Shown in pieces: positions 55,586 to 64,000 of a DNA stretch of 64,000 bases. Source of the DNA: Euryodendron excelsum (lineage: Eukaryota; Streptophyta; Magnoliopsida; Ericales; Pentaphylacaceae). The notes below the pieces were generated by a model that ran no database searches, had not been told where the DNA came from, and saw only the letters and a list, made by a program, of their open reading frames with translations. The stretch is from the NCBI GenBank assembly GCA_033060915.1, contig CM065386.1:2320001-2384000 (forward strand), in the 5' to 3' direction. Both the position numbers and the translations under genes were made by a program. Each line of letters starts with the position of its first letter. Position 1 is the first letter of the stretch.

Positions 55586-57474
55586 TAGTGGGGAGCTAAA
55601 ATAAGAGCGAGGAGAATGAAATATTTGACTACTTTCTGCAACACAAGCACAAGTAAACCCAATTGTGTAAATACACAGAAAAGTGAATGAAAACAAGAAA
55701 CTTGAATAAGAAAGAGCAAAAAAGTATAATTGAATAAAATGAACACAATAACATAACTCAAATGATGTGAGAAACACCAAAGCAAAGAGGGAAGATACCT
55801 GTGTGAGGCTAGTTGATAGTTTCAAAATATCAGAATTACGCATCCCAATACTCCCTAGAAAATTAATTCTTGGCTGTAAACCATCCTAAATGCTGTGGTA
55901 AAGTAGTTGAGGATGTTTTGTGACTATCTTCACTATACTATCTCTGGGTGCTCCCAATTCTTTTGTAAGAAAACTGAAACAAGTGGTCGATGAACTATCA
56001 ATCTGCTGAACCAGGATTTGAGGGCTCAGCTGCACAACTTTACATAGATCACTCTTCTTAATGCTAACCTCTTCAAGTAAGTACCTCACAGTTGGTTTTA
56101 ATGAATTGTCCACTCTATAAGAAAACAGAGACGGTGTAGCAGCGATTATCTGTCCTATTCTGGAATCTGGAATGCCCAAACTCACCAAAAAAGCAACGTG
56201 AGATTTCAGTTTTTTCTCCAGAGTGTTCTCTACGATTTGCGGCTGCCTAAAAATTATCTTCCTGATGTCTCTATGTTTGACACCGACACTCAACAAGTAC
56301 TCCAACCTTTCCTGTGCAGAACCCACATTTATCTGAAGGGAAGGTATATGCCTCTCATGCATTTGGATAGAGTGTGGTTCCTCAAGTCCAAAGGTGCTCA
56401 GGTAATCAAGAAGAGGAACCCATTTCTCATCTAAATTTAGTTCTTCTGAAAGACGATGAAATCTGTGCTTTGTAGAGCTCCCAATCTCCAGCTACAACCA
56501 GATAAACTATTTCATGCTATTCATTACCAATTGCAGTAAGATTGGACGATGTATTTAGTTAAAATAATACCTTCCCTAAGGAACCAACGTTCTTTGTTTT
56601 GTTTGAGGTATGATAAGAACTGCCTCTATTTCTCATCTCTTTTAATGATCTCATACCCCATTCCTTGTCTGAAAGTCTGTGGCTGCCTGCACAAATGGAT
56701 ATATGTTTTGGTCAATCTCCATCTAGAAAACACTATTTCAGCTTCAAGCCATACCTTTACTCTTGTTGGCCGGATTCTGTGACCTGGATTTCTTTTTATC
56801 ACCATCAGATGCTTCCGTTTCTGCAAACTCATCCTGGAGAAAAACTCTTTAGGTCAAAAGGAAGCAGTGCCGACCAAGAAAAGGCAAATATTTAAAAATC
56901 AATGCTAACAGCCTGCAAAACCAGATGTTAAGGAGCCAGAAAACTACTCTTCTTACCAGAGAAGTCTCCAGAAATCAAGTAAAAATTCTATTGTTCGATC
57001 AAATAAGACAAGTTAAACAATAATTTGTCGATAGGAGAAGATATTATGAAATCCAAAATGGAAAATAGCACTGAAACTCAACTCAAGAACACAACCATGA
57101 CAATTATAACCTAAACAATATTACCAGGAAAAAGAAGAAGGGAAAATAGAAATTACCTCAGAAAGCAAGTCATCCTCGTCCCAATCGTCGTCGCCGTCCT
57201 CTTCGTCTTCGGTGCCGTCACCGTCGTCGTCGCTATCGTAAGGGGAGAGACTTTGACCGTAGCGTGACCTGCAATTGGACTAGAGAATTTTAGGGTTGGA
57301 ATGCGATGAAAGAACAAAGAGCCTTGTGGTTTTGCTTCTTCTTCGTCTACTAATCCATTCTCTGACACCGATTGAGAGAAAGCCTCCATTGAAGTGCGAT
57401 GGTTGGAGCTCAAGAAAACAGGAAGAGTGAGAGGGAGAGATGGAACTGAATGTGTAGAGTGAGAAAACTGCCAT

Positions 57475-57595
57475 TGTGGAGAGAAAGAAGAAGAATATAC
57501 CTAAAACCCTAAACTTGGAATATCTGCCCGACACGGACATCACAGCATCGGCAAAGCAGTAGTACCCAGTGATAGATCGAAACCCTCCATTCACG
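57475..57595. promoter_or_regulatory. Bidirectional promoter interval (121 bp)
   Basis: The start codons of the mTERF relic (minus, 57474) and the small membrane protein (plus, 57596) are separated by 121 bases. Both promoters must overlap here or reach into the opposite gene. No clear TATA box is visible, as is common in head-to-head housekeeping pairs. Confidence 0.6.
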
Positions 57596-57695
57596 ATGAC
57601 TGTCGCCAACTTCAACACCCTCGATTACCTTCGCCTCACCACCATCACCGGCATCTACGTCACCGTGGGCTACCTCTCTGGTACCATCTCCCACC

Positions 57696-57748
<53 letters not shown>

Positions 57749-57978
57749 CGCACGCGCGCGTGCGTGTGTGTTTTGTATTATTTAAGAAAATGTTGAATTT
57801 ATATAACCAATGGTGTGCTTGATCCGTAGGAATTAAGCCGAACATTAGGGGTCCTTCAATGGTGACTGGCGGATTGATCGGTCTCATGGTGGGTTTCATG
57901 TATGCTTACCAGAACTCTGCTGGGAGGCTTATGGGTTTCTTCCCCAACGAGGGAGAGGTAGCTCGGTACAAGAAATAG
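57596..57978 (+). CDS. Small membrane protein, fiber-Fb11 / complex I subunit-like
   Basis: Two exons, 57596-57680 and 57830-57978, encode 77 residues. The intron is GTACCATC to CCGTAG, phase 1, and carries a (CT)(TA)(TG) microsatellite. The protein starts MTVANFNTLDYLRL, has a hydrophobic stretch around residues 15-30, then GGLIGLMVGFMYAYQNSAG (about 42-61), a glycine-rich membrane segment, and ends VARYKK. It resembles small plant proteins named fiber protein Fb11, which I recall as a mitochondrial complex I-associated subunit. That identity comes from memory and is unverified. The gene is head-to-head with the mTERF relic and has no visible defect, so it is likely functional. Confidence 0.75.
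57698..57766. repeat. (CT)(TA)(TG)(CG) microsatellite in intron
   Basis: Compound dinucleotide run within the intron of the small membrane protein gene. It passes from CT to TA to TG and then alternates CG and TG. Confidence 0.9.
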
Positions 57979-60290
57979 CAACATTATGGTTTAATGGTAG
58001 AGAAAAAACAAAAGACGACATTTGGGTATGTTGATTTCTGTATGAGGCATTGGGTGTTGTTATTGATAATCAGATTGTTCTTTTTGCTCTCTATTGGCTG
58101 TTTTGTTCCCAATTGCGCACTTTGTGAAATGGAAATGGTGGTTGACTTATGTTGGTAGTTGGATTTCTTTCAGTTCTTAGTTTTCTTAGATTTAGAACAG
58201 TGTCATTGATTTGAATAGTTAGAACCAGTCATTAGCTCTGTTGCCACATTCATCATTTGTGGAATTCACATATCTTTGTCATAAAGTTATACACATTTTG
58301 CTCTCTTTTTCTCATGAGAATTCATTGGGGTTGTTGTGCACTGAAGAACTGGGCTAATTTGTGTTTTGATTTGAGGCTTCTCATACTCAGGTATTATATT
58401 TTTTGCTGTAGTTTTTATGATAGATATGTATTAGTTTGGATTACATGGGATTAGAATTTCTCTTTTTGGACCTTCCATCATTTGTTGTGCAATTTGTTTT
58501 GGAGTTTTGTTAGTGGGTATCAAGTTATTATGGTTGTCCACGCTTTACTGTGTAGATATATATTTGCATCTTGTATTCTTTGCTTAATGTAGATTTTTAC
58601 AAGTTAGAATATGTCATGGGAGGGATCAATAAGAAGGGAGAGTGCTTTAATCATGGACTTCGTCTTTAAAACTTAGTAAACAAAATCTGGATATCATAAA
58701 AGGATCAATGAAATGGAGATTCTATAAGATGAAGGGGCTTGAAGTGGCTCACAATGAAGAACAATATTTTGGAAGCAATATTAGATTAGAGAGCCTTTTT
58801 TTAGAAAATTGGAATTTGAAACAGGACTGATCATCAAAACTTTACACTATAAAATAAAATTGGCTTTGTTTGCTGTGTTGTGGTTATGAAACAGATATAT
58901 GGAGAAACCCTAACTAAAATAGTGATGTTAACATTTAGTATTTGGACATAGAAGAAAAATCAGCTTGGTAGATGATTCCATTTGGAAAAGCTTTGATATT
59001 TGTGGACATTCAAGGTCTCCAGCATAAATTTGTAACTTTATTAGAAGCCATTGGATGGGGAGAGATTTCTTTTGTTGATTGAGGAGTTTTTTGGAAGTAT
59101 GAGGGATTGGAATAATCCAGTCACCTTTCCTTGGCATTTGACTGCGGAGACCATTGTCTGCAATGTAAATGCAGTGGGGAAGAAGAGGTAACACAAAAAA
59201 TTGGTCATGAAAGTCCAAATGATGGCATTTCTTGAAATCCCGAATGTGTCTTTATTCTGGTAGCGATTATGTGGCATATAAGTTTTCTCTAGAATAATGA
59301 TGAAGTACATTCCTTTGAAATACTGCATGGGGAAAACTGAAATCTTCGGGCGATTGCAATTCAAAAAGTGATAGATCCATGGAAGACTCCTCTTAAGAAA
59401 TAAGTATCTTCAATAAGTTATAGTGCCTAGTATTTTTACAATAATCACTACTACTCTTTTAAGTTCATTAATCATCTGGATGGGCGTAATATCGAAAGAG
59501 CTGCGGAAAGCAAAAGTATCCATGAGAAAATCTGAAGAAACTAACTGATAGAAATCACATTTCATGTTAAAGCTTTGTTTTTGTTCTTTTTGTTTTTTTT
59601 TTTTTAATTTTTTTCTATAACCCAGAACACACGCTCGACCCGAGAAGCCCGAAGAGAACAAGCCAAACTGGGGAAGGTGGGGCCCCTCAGCCTCCAACAC
59701 CTTCAGGTAAATAACAGAGCTAACGCTGAACTCAAACTCAGAAACTACAACTAAGAGTTGATTACTTTGCCCGTTTTTACCATCAGTGTTACGCCCCTGG
59801 GGCTAGCTTTGTTTTTGTTCTCATCAATAGAGGAATTTGCTCTAAACAAAGCTCAATGGTTGCATAGTTAAGATAGGTTTAATTGTTTAAGGCTTTACAG
59901 GCTTATTAGCAAGTTGTTCCAATCACTTTGAAAAGGTTGTGATTGCCATGAATCTTTTTATTTCCTGAGAACTGGACATTACCTTGCTTGGGTGATCATG
60001 TTAAGCTGATTTCTCGTACAAGAGTTAAATTATTGTAAGTAACATCAGTTTGAATATCATGTTCTAGGCAAGAAAGTTAAAGTTATTTAGTCAGGTTTAA
60101 CGCTGCTCTATGAGTAAGGACTTGCTTCTGTAGTATACTTTGGGGATTGATAAATCCACATCTAAATTTGATGGAACTATACCCTCTCTCACATGGTCGG
60201 AGCCATTTAGCCACCAGCTTAACAAGAATGCAATTGTGCAAAGACACTTATTCTAAACCAGAAACTGCTTGAAAGAACAAGATGAACATT
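57979..60290. other. Gene-free interval with possible TE remnants
   Basis: The first few hundred bases are probably the 3' untranslated region of the small membrane protein gene. About 59610-59810 is GC-richer and contains an AGGTGGGGCCCCTCAGCCTCC block that looks like a transposon or SINE fragment that I cannot name. No gene is supported. Confidence 0.35.
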
Positions 60291-60488
60291 TCATGTCATG
60301 TATCTCATCCTCTCAGGAGTAGACGATGCTATACTTGCATGCTTGTTAGTTGATTGATTGCTAGATGAACTACTAGTAGTGGCTTCTGGCTGCGAAATTA
60401 AAACCAGTTTGTTGGCTGGAGGGGTTAGGGCAACTGAATAGTACAGTGATGAAGTCGAAAGAGGTAACACGGTTGGCGATGAAGACTC
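60291..60488 (-). CDS. Hypothetical Ser/Thr-rich C-terminal exon
   Basis: An open stretch ending TPERMRYMT and rich in Ser and Thr, including a Ser5 run. It has no ATG at its 5' side, so it would have to be an exon. A plausible reading continues upstream towards the MITE at 60568. Composition looks more like coding than chance (few stops, regular third positions), but I recognise no family. Low certainty. Confidence 0.2.
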   Translation of the reverse strand, partial: ESSSPTVLPLSTSSLYYSVALTPPANKLVLISQPEATTSSSSSNQSTNKHASIASSTPERMRYMT

Positions 60489-60567
60489 AGACAAGGCCGA
60501 CTATGATGAGGTCCCGCACCAAAAGAGAGCAGATGATGACTTTTCTGGCGGCTCTATAATCCATGAA

Positions 60568-60908
60568 TAGGGCTGTAAACGAGCCGAGCCGAGCCGAACA
60601 AAGGGTTGTTCAAGCTTGGTTTAATAAGTTTACCGAACTTGAAAATGTGTTCAAGTTTGGCTTGATTAACTTTCAAACCGAGCTCAAGCAAGCTTTAATC
60701 GAGCCAATCACGAGTCGAACTCAAGTAGTTTGAATTTTTAAATGTATATAAGCTTATCGAGCCGAGTTCGAGCCGATCTCAAAAAATTGACGAACTCTAA
60801 AATGTGTTCAAGCTTGGTTTGTTTATATAACGAACCGATCTCAAATGAGCTTTTAACGAGCCGAACATGAGCCAAGCTCGAGTAGCTTGGTTCATTTTAC
60901 AGTCCTAT
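60568..60908. mobile_element. hAT-type MITE, 341 bp
   Basis: Terminal inverted repeats TAGGGCTGTAAA (left) and TTTACAGTCCTA (right), flanked by an exact 8-base duplication TCCATGAA (60560-60567 and 60909-60916). The interior is built from GAGCCGAGC / AAGCTTGG / TTCAAG words in both orientations. There is no coding capacity. The 8-base duplication and short terminal repeats place it in the hAT superfamily. Confidence 0.9.
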
Positions 60909-61114
60909 CCATGAACACCAATATGATCATGAAAAACTCAGTAAACAGTAACAAACTTACATTATTCACATTCTTCCCATTCTCACAACACCAAAAAGCA
61001 AGTAAAGGAGTGAAAACATCGTTAAAAAAAGGGGAACAAATCAAAAAATCAACATGTAAAATTTTTCACAGATGGAGAGAAGCATCAATATCTGAGTCCT
61101 CAAAGTTACTTGAT

Positions 61115-61378
61115 CTATACATGACTCTCTGTATGCAGCAAGTTTGCCAAAGGTGGAGTCTCAATGGCCTTGAGATCAGCATGCTTACTGTGACAGTTGT
61201 GTTGGATGGAGGGGGAACCTTGAAGAGGCAGCCTTGGTGGAAGGATTAATTCGGATTGGAAAAATAATCTGGATGGATCGTAGCGCGTGGTTGAATGGGC
61301 ACGTTGTAATTGTCTAAACCTCTCCTGCAGAAGAACAATTGAGGAATTAACAAGGGGGTCTCTGCTCTGCCTACTCAT
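61115..61378 (-). CDS. Small conserved plant protein, probable C-terminal frameshift
   Basis: 87 codons from ATG 61376-61378, beginning MSRQSRDPLVNSSIVLLQERFRQ with a basic helical region (LLQERFRQLQR). This N-terminus and the RLFFQSELILPP segment recall an uncharacterised family of small plant proteins. The frame stops at 61115-61117, but one base out of phase the sequence continues MYRSSNFEDSDIDASLHL and stops at 61066-61068, which looks like the true conserved acidic tail of that family (from memory, unverified). This gene copy therefore seems to carry a one-base insertion near 61120-61150, or a 3' intron that I cannot see. Function unknown. Confidence 0.5.
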   Translation of the reverse strand: MSRQSRDPLVNSSIVLLQERFRQLQRAHSTTRYDPSRLFFQSELILPPRLPLQGSPSIQHNCHSKHADLKAIETPPLANLLHTESHV

Positions 61379-62672
61379 TTTAGAGGAAGAACTGACAATG
61401 GTGGTGGAGATTTGGGGCAGAGTCTTTTAAGAGTGGTTCCTGAAATGGGTATAAGCTTGATATCTATATATATACATATTAGGAAGATGGGTGTCATTTG
61501 AAGCTATTCATCCATACATATATATATTAGTTAAAAAGTGGGGAGGAAAATCGGCAACCGTTGTGCAACATCCAAGAAAGAAAAGTTGCTTGGCCAATCT
61601 TAGGATTTTGGGTTGGGGTGGATGCGAAGGGAGGCAGAAGACTTGCAAGTGAGAAAAGGATGGGAAAGAAAGTCCAGGGAGCTGGAATGTAGCTTTTGGA
61701 AGGGTCTCTTTGGTGGAATAAAAAGGAAGGAAACTCCAGTCCCGGCCACACCTTGTGAGTAGTCTAGTCTTGGGGTGTGGATGATCTATTTTTGACCGGA
61801 CTGTGATTAGTCAAGGTGCGTGTAGATTAGTCTGAACACTCTTGATTGCATTACTAAAAAAAAATAATAATAATAATAATAAAAGGGTATTGTCCTATCA
61901 GAGAAGATGGTGCCAATAAAAGGAAGGGCATGTGTAAAAATTGCCAGAGGTCATAGGTAACCCTGTGCAGTGCAGCCTCACGCTACAATGCTATATAACA
62001 ATACGTGACACTTAATTTTTTATTGCATAAGTTCTAGTTTTTAAGAACTATTCAATTTTTGTTTTTTCGTGGAGGAGATGGTGAGGTTACATAAATCAAT
62101 CCTAACCACTAGATCAAGTCTCAACTTCACACTTAAAATTTTTTTAAGTATCTTTTAAATGGCGGAATATAAATAATTATTTAGGGTAATTGTCATATAA
62201 TGTCATTATCTTTATATGGTTTGACATTCTATTCGAATTGTGATACATAGTAAAAATTTTAAATTTAAAACATCATAAAGTTAGAATAATATTTATAATT
62301 TTTTAAAAGTGTTATTTTTCTCCACCCAAAACATCATATGAATATAAGGATAACATGCTGGTCACCCTAATGTAGAGGCAGAATCCCATTGGAATGGGAT
62401 GGGATGAGATGAGGGATGTGTTTTGGTTTTTTGGTCGTGTCCTGAGCGCAGGCATAACGCGGGGGCATTTGATAAAGACTCGCATATTTTCAGATTCTTT
62501 GGGTGAATCATGGAAAGAGATATCATGTTAGAGATAGATTCCCATAAGAAGAAATCGACAAGAATGTTATGGTTGGTAGATACGAAGGTTGTACTTGTGC
62601 AACTACCTTTACCACTCCGAAAGATGACCGATTTTTTCCCTTTGTAATGTACTAAGGGCGCTGTTTCGGGCT
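61379..62672. other. Gene-free interval
   Basis: The first part is probably the promoter of the small gene ending at 61378. A TATATATATACATAT word occurs near 61465. The rest is AT-rich without a supported gene. Confidence 0.4.
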
Positions 62673-62680
62673 AATGGAAT

Positions 62681-63006
62681 TAGGACTAGTAACGAGTTCA
62701 GTCAAGCTAAATAAAGGGTAGTTCAAATTTGATTTAATAAGCTTAATAATTTTAAAAATGTGTTTAAGTTTAGTTTATTTAAGTTTTGAGTAGAGCTCAA
62801 ACGAGCTTTAATCGAGTCGATTACGAGCTAAGTTTAGGTTAAATTTTTAAGTATATACAAGTTTATCGAGCCGAGCAACAAAAAATTAACGAGCTCTAAA
62901 ATGTGTTTAAGTTTGGTTTGTTTACATAACGAGCCGATCTCAAGCGAGTTTATAGCGAGTCAAACATGAGCAAAACTCGAGTAACTTAATTTATATTACA
63001 ACCCTA
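62681..63006. mobile_element. hAT-type MITE, decayed second copy
   Basis: Homologous throughout to 60568-60908 (shared words such as TTTAATCGAG, TATCGAGCCGAG and ATAACGAGCCGATCTCAA). The ends are TAGGACTAGTAACGAG and ATTACAACCCTA. The flanking 8-mers AATGGAAT (62673-62680) and AGTGAAAT (63007-63014) agree at six positions, as expected of an old target duplication. Confidence 0.8.
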
Positions 63007-63020
63007 AGTGAAATCAGACC

Positions 63021-63403
63021 TAGGGGTGGATATTAAGCGGGTCAGACTAGGCCTACACATAAAAAAAAATCTCAATGGGCTCAAACCAAATCTCAAGCTC
63101 ACCTAATTAAAAAAATTATATTCTCAAGTTCATCCATTTAACATAAAATTTGTTTAATATATAATTTTTTTCTCTATAAATAATATTGAATAACATAAAA
63201 TTTAATTATATATATATATATAATATTAAAATATTAAAAATTAAATTACTTTATATATATATTTTGGGTTGGGCTGGACTTCAAAGAGAATTTTCAAGCC
63301 CGCCCATTAAACTAACCGAGTCTAAAAAAAATTTTCAAACCCTATAAATTATGGACAGACTTGGGTGAGCCTATCGGGTTGTCGGGTCCCATGACCACCC
63401 CTA
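63021..63403. mobile_element. hAT-type MITE, second family, 383 bp
   Basis: Ends TAGGGGTGG and CCACCCCTA are perfect inverted repeats. The flanks ATCAGACC (63013-63020) and ATCAAACC (63404-63411) match at seven of eight bases. The subterminal region has GGGTC / GACCC words, the inside is AT-rich with a (TA)n run. No coding capacity. Its left target site overlaps the right target site of the previous MITE. Confidence 0.85.
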
Positions 63404-63411
63404 ATCAAACC

Positions 63412-64000
63412 CAACTATTTCATATTTGTATAATGAAACGAATTGTTAACCTCGCACCTAATTAACTACAAGGAATGATCCGGTGGTCGGCTTGACTTTA
63501 TGCATAAGATCTCAAGTTCAATCACTCTTTATTTTTTTCGTGGCGAGTCATATGCATGTAATGTATGAAGTTTATATAGTTTACGTGGCCAGTGACCTTG
63601 TATGAGTTTGAGTGAGTAGTCGATCGAAAGTTTGAACACTTTACAGGCAAAAAAATAATAAAAATCTCACATTTATTATTATTTTTTTTTTATGATCGGG
63701 TGTCCGGCCAATATGCGCGTATTATGACTAATCTCGAAATTTGTTTAGTCCATTCATCACACACAAACTAAATAATTATCAAGTCAAAAATCCTGGCTGA
63801 CTGGATTCTTCTTGTTCCTACCAAAAGGAATCGAGATTGCTAAATTCACATTTATAATGACTAGACCAGCTAGGTGATGAAGCTATTAATATTGTGATAT
63901 CAGAAGATCCCACACGTAGTGATCATCAGGACTGTGAATCATTAAGAATCCGAATTTAACAATCTCTTGAAAGATTTTGGGTACAACCAAAGAGGAGAGT
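63412..64000. other. Gene-free interval, possible SINE head
   Basis: About 63481-63540 reads CGGTGGTCGGCTTGACTT, then ATCTCAAGTTCAATC, which loosely resembles the A and B boxes of a tRNA-derived SINE followed by a T run. Ends are not definable. No gene is supported. Confidence 0.25.

Larger units (their letters stand above)
50438..57474 (-). pseudogene. Chloroplast mTERF gene (mTERF9-like), broken
   Basis: Exons on the minus strand: 57157-57474 (ATG, transit-peptide-like Ser/Arg-rich start, then an acidic Asp/Glu run), 56755-56833, 56570-56686, 55809-56491 (several mTERF repeats, such as IGQIIAATPSLFS), and about 50438-50720 (the conserved end, FCQQWAGNSIDKYLAFRQRL). Splice sites are GT..AG where readable. 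From memory the closest known protein is Arabidopsis AT5G55580 (mTERF9), a plastid RNA/ribosome-linked factor. Breaks: TAG at 57280-57282 in exon 1, TAG at 55886-55888 where Glu is expected, and two one-base losses plus a stop in the last exon near 50660-50700. The interval before the last exon is about 5 kb and packed with repeats. A functional copy should exist elsewhere. Confidence 0.85.

Noticed and set aside
58928..59364. Two overlapping minus-strand frames of 96-107 codons
   Set aside because: No family resemblance, no consistent splice or start context. Probably chance or transposon remnant.

Overview
The window is nuclear DNA of a plant, almost certainly a eudicot with a repeat-rich genome. 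The signs are spliced plant gene families (mTERF, P2B Ca2+-ATPase, ARM-repeat, FAR1), Tat-type and chromodomain Ty3/gypsy retrotransposons, a TRIM, hAT-type MITEs, CT/TA microsatellites and long AT-rich gene-poor stretches. I cannot name the species.

Layout. 1-3300: a cluster of GAGTCGACTC palindromes, then a decayed FAR1/FHY3-type gene. 3302-7054: first copy of a ~3.7 kb segmental duplication carrying a broken ARM-repeat gene. 7652-17907: Tat-like Ty3/gypsy element 1 (+), inserted in a small tandem duplication that also preserves an empty target site. 20493-23363: an uninterrupted 956-aa P2B-type Ca2+-ATPase homologue (-) whose catalytic motifs are all altered. 24465-24810: a TRIM with a perfect target-site duplication. 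27664-37550: element 2 (-), same family as element 1. 38628-44566: a chromodomain Ty3/gypsy element 3 (-). 44670-48368: second copy of the segmental duplication, with an intact 470-aa ARM gene. 50438-57474: a broken mTERF gene (-) with one ~5 kb interval filled by a CACTA-like fragment, a ~170-bp repeat array and a 1.76 kb solo LTR. 57596-57978: a two-exon gene for a small membrane protein, head-to-head with the mTERF gene. 60291-63403: a small gene and three hAT-type MITEs.

How the parts relate. Both Tat-like elements carry, between integrase and 3' LTR, a gene on the opposite strand with its own TATA box. Comparing the two copies supports three exons with two short introns (about 78 and 80 bp). 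Between the 3' ends of gag-pol and this antisense gene lies a 64-bp tandem array rich in short inverted repeats (9 units in element 1, 5 in element 2). All three large elements are inactivated mainly by Gln and Trp codons turned into stops by C-to-T or G-to-A change, as expected from decay of methylated cytosines. Host genes likely to be functional are few: the ARM gene at 44861-46273, the small protein at 57596-57978 and possibly the divergent ATPase-like protein.
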